Part shown: piece by piece, positions 63,197-64,000 of the stretch
Layout: every line of letters begins with the position of its first letter
Position numbering within the stretch: the first letter of the stretch is position 1
NCBI RefSeq assembly: GCF_000559025.1
Contig: NZ_JAAN01000019.1
Span: 1-64,000, forward strand
Source of the DNA: Luteimonas huabeiensis HB2
GTDB taxonomy: Bacteria > Pseudomonadota > Gammaproteobacteria > Xanthomonadales > Xanthomonadaceae
Direction: 5' to 3'
Length of the DNA stretch: 64,000 nucleotides
Program-made: the position numbers and the translations under genes
The notes under the pieces: generated by a model
What the model was told of the DNA's origin: nothing
Database searches by the model: none
Seen by the model: the letters and a program-made list of their open reading frames with translations, nothing else

Positions 63197-64000
63197 CAGA
63201 AGTGCCTCCCGATGGTGACGGTGCCGTAGACCGGGATGTCGCGCTGGCCCCGGAACTCACGCGTGCGGTGGTAGCGCGCTAAGGCGAGCCGCCATTGACC
63301 GACGTACATGGCGACGCCATAGCCGATGTCGGCCACGAAGGGGCGCTTGTCGACACTGTGGCTTGATTTGAACGTGTTGCCATCCAGGGTGATGTCGTGC
63401 AGCACCCAGCGCGCATCGAGCGCAACGAACAAGTGCCCGTTCCAGGCTCCGTCGGGCCGCAGGCGCACCGGCGAGGTGTTCTCCCCGGCAGGTCGCAAAG
63501 GGGCCGTGCCGAAGTCATCGGGCAGGCGCAGGCCGAAGCGCCACTCGCCACCCACGTTGGCATAGGTCGCGAAGTTGCCCAGGCTGGCGCCCCAATGCCG
63601 CGTGAGGTCCCACCCCCAGCCATCGACATCCTCGCGCCGTGCGACACGCGTGCGCCGTTCATGGATCACCTGCAGCACGGGTTCATTGCGCAACTGGTGG
63701 TGCCAGCCATGGAATCGGTCGACATCGATGACGTCGTGCCACCAGCTTTGGGTCTGCTTCGCGTACGCGGCGGGGCCGACGATGCCGAAGCGGATCTGCG
63801 ACGTGCGCAGTTGGTCACCCTTGCGTGCGTTGTAGCCCATGCTGAACATCAACGCCCCGGCATAGGGGCGGTCGTCGGTGATGAGGTCGGTGCGGAGATG
63901 GTCGGTGGGCGTGTACATCACCTGCCCCAATCCGATCGTCATGTTCTGCTCGTCGAAGCCGTCGGGACGCAGCCAGGCCAGATAGTGGTTCAGGTTGCGG
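63196..64000 (-). CDS. LpxR-like (DUF2219) outer membrane protein, 5' end beyond the window
   Basis: The C-terminal 268 residues of a beta-barrel protein of the lipid A 3'-O-deacylase LpxR/DUF2219 family; the frame stays open to base 64000. Signature stretches are DLITDDRPYAGALMFSMGYN and RFGIVGPAAYAKQTQSWWHD, followed by amphipathic strands and a final aromatic residue (TVTIGRHF). The catalytic residues of LpxR lie in the N-terminal part, which cannot be seen. If active, it would trim lipid A acyl chains in the outer membrane. It is the first visible gene of the leftward row. Confidence 0.82.
   Translation of the reverse strand, partial: RNLNHYLAWLRPDGFDEQNMTIGLGQVMYTPTDHLRTDLITDDRPYAGALMFSMGYNARKGDQLRTSQIRFGIVGPAAYAKQTQSWWHDVIDVDRFHGWHHQLRNEPVLQVIHERRTRVARREDVDGWGWDLTRHWGASLGNFATYANVGGEWRFGLRLPDDFGTAPLRPAGENTSPVRLRPDGAWNGHLFVALDARWVLHDITLDGNTFKSSHSVDKRPFVADIGYGVAMYVGQWRLALARYHRTREFRGQRDIPVYGTVTIGRHF

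Noticed and set aside
61916..63229. Plus-strand open frame of 437 codons opposite gltS
   Set aside because: His/Gln/Arg-rich low-complexity translation, antisense to a transporter with clear family motifs.

Overview
The window looks like a chromosomal segment of a high-G+C gammaproteobacterium of the Xanthomonadaceae/Lysobacteraceae (Lysobacter, Luteimonas or Pseudoxanthomonas-like). This rests on the very high G+C (judged by eye), a second LexA with imuA-imuB-dnaE2, an sdhAF4-sdhCDAB-sdhE-ygfX-lolCD run, creBCD, and a comEC-exbBD-msbA-lpxK-kdsB-uvrC-pgsA-tRNA-Gly run. No species can be named from the sequence alone.

Layout. 1-6.4 kb holds accessory genes: a GFA-family enzyme, WYL and TetR regulators, a double NTF2-like protein, a DUF763 protein overlapping a GIY-YIG-type protein, a lysine-rich DUF6496 protein and a Doc-type toxin-antitoxin pair. 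6.4-12.5 kb is the SOS mutagenesis cassette lexA2-imuA-imuB-dnaE2 behind a LexA2-type operator. 12.8-19.2 kb holds glutaryl-CoA dehydrogenase, an acetyltransferase, an internally deleted glutathione S-transferase, a fused E1 alpha/beta dehydrogenase, an OmpA-like lipoprotein and YgfZ. A 168-bp MITE-like element with perfect 23-bp terminal inverted repeats abuts the ygfZ stop codon. 19.3-26.0 kb is the succinate dehydrogenase operon with three assembly or associated factors (SdhAF4, SdhE, YgfX), followed by lolC-lolD. 26.0-28.7 kb is a compositionally different three-gene cassette that resembles an effector/lipoprotein-immunity module. 28.9-42 kb carries an MHS-type transporter, mfd, an acetyltransferase, rlmJ, creBCD with a CreB-tag-like site, an internally deleted comEC and a methyltransferase gene broken by a TGA. 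42-51.3 kb is a tightly packed envelope and housekeeping run: exbB, exbD, msbA, lpxK, kdsB, a low-molecular-weight phosphatase, an NHL-repeat protein, uvrC and pgsA, ending in tRNA-Gly(GCC).

The 3' 18 bp of that tRNA-Gly gene match, from memory, the attachment sequence of the ICEclc family. An IntB13-like integrase follows at once, so everything from 51364 to the right edge is read as the left part of an integrated ICE or genomic island. After three regulators, the island carries a leftward operon of overlapping or closely spaced genes: an LpxR-like outer-membrane protein, a GltS symporter, a PRPP synthetase, a phosphoketolase-family enzyme, a beta-CASP metallo-beta-lactamase nuclease, an AMP-phosphorylase-type phosphorylase, a small ORF and a LysR regulator. 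Together these could turn RNA or nucleotides into free bases, pentose phosphates and acetyl phosphate. That reading is inference and is the most interesting proposal here.

Three genes in the core part are damaged by different events (two in-frame deletions, one nonsense codon). Three copies or partial copies of a mosaic intergenic repeat rich in CCCCGC-N-GCGGGG hairpins lie at 1-90, 12539-12758 and 30314-30618.
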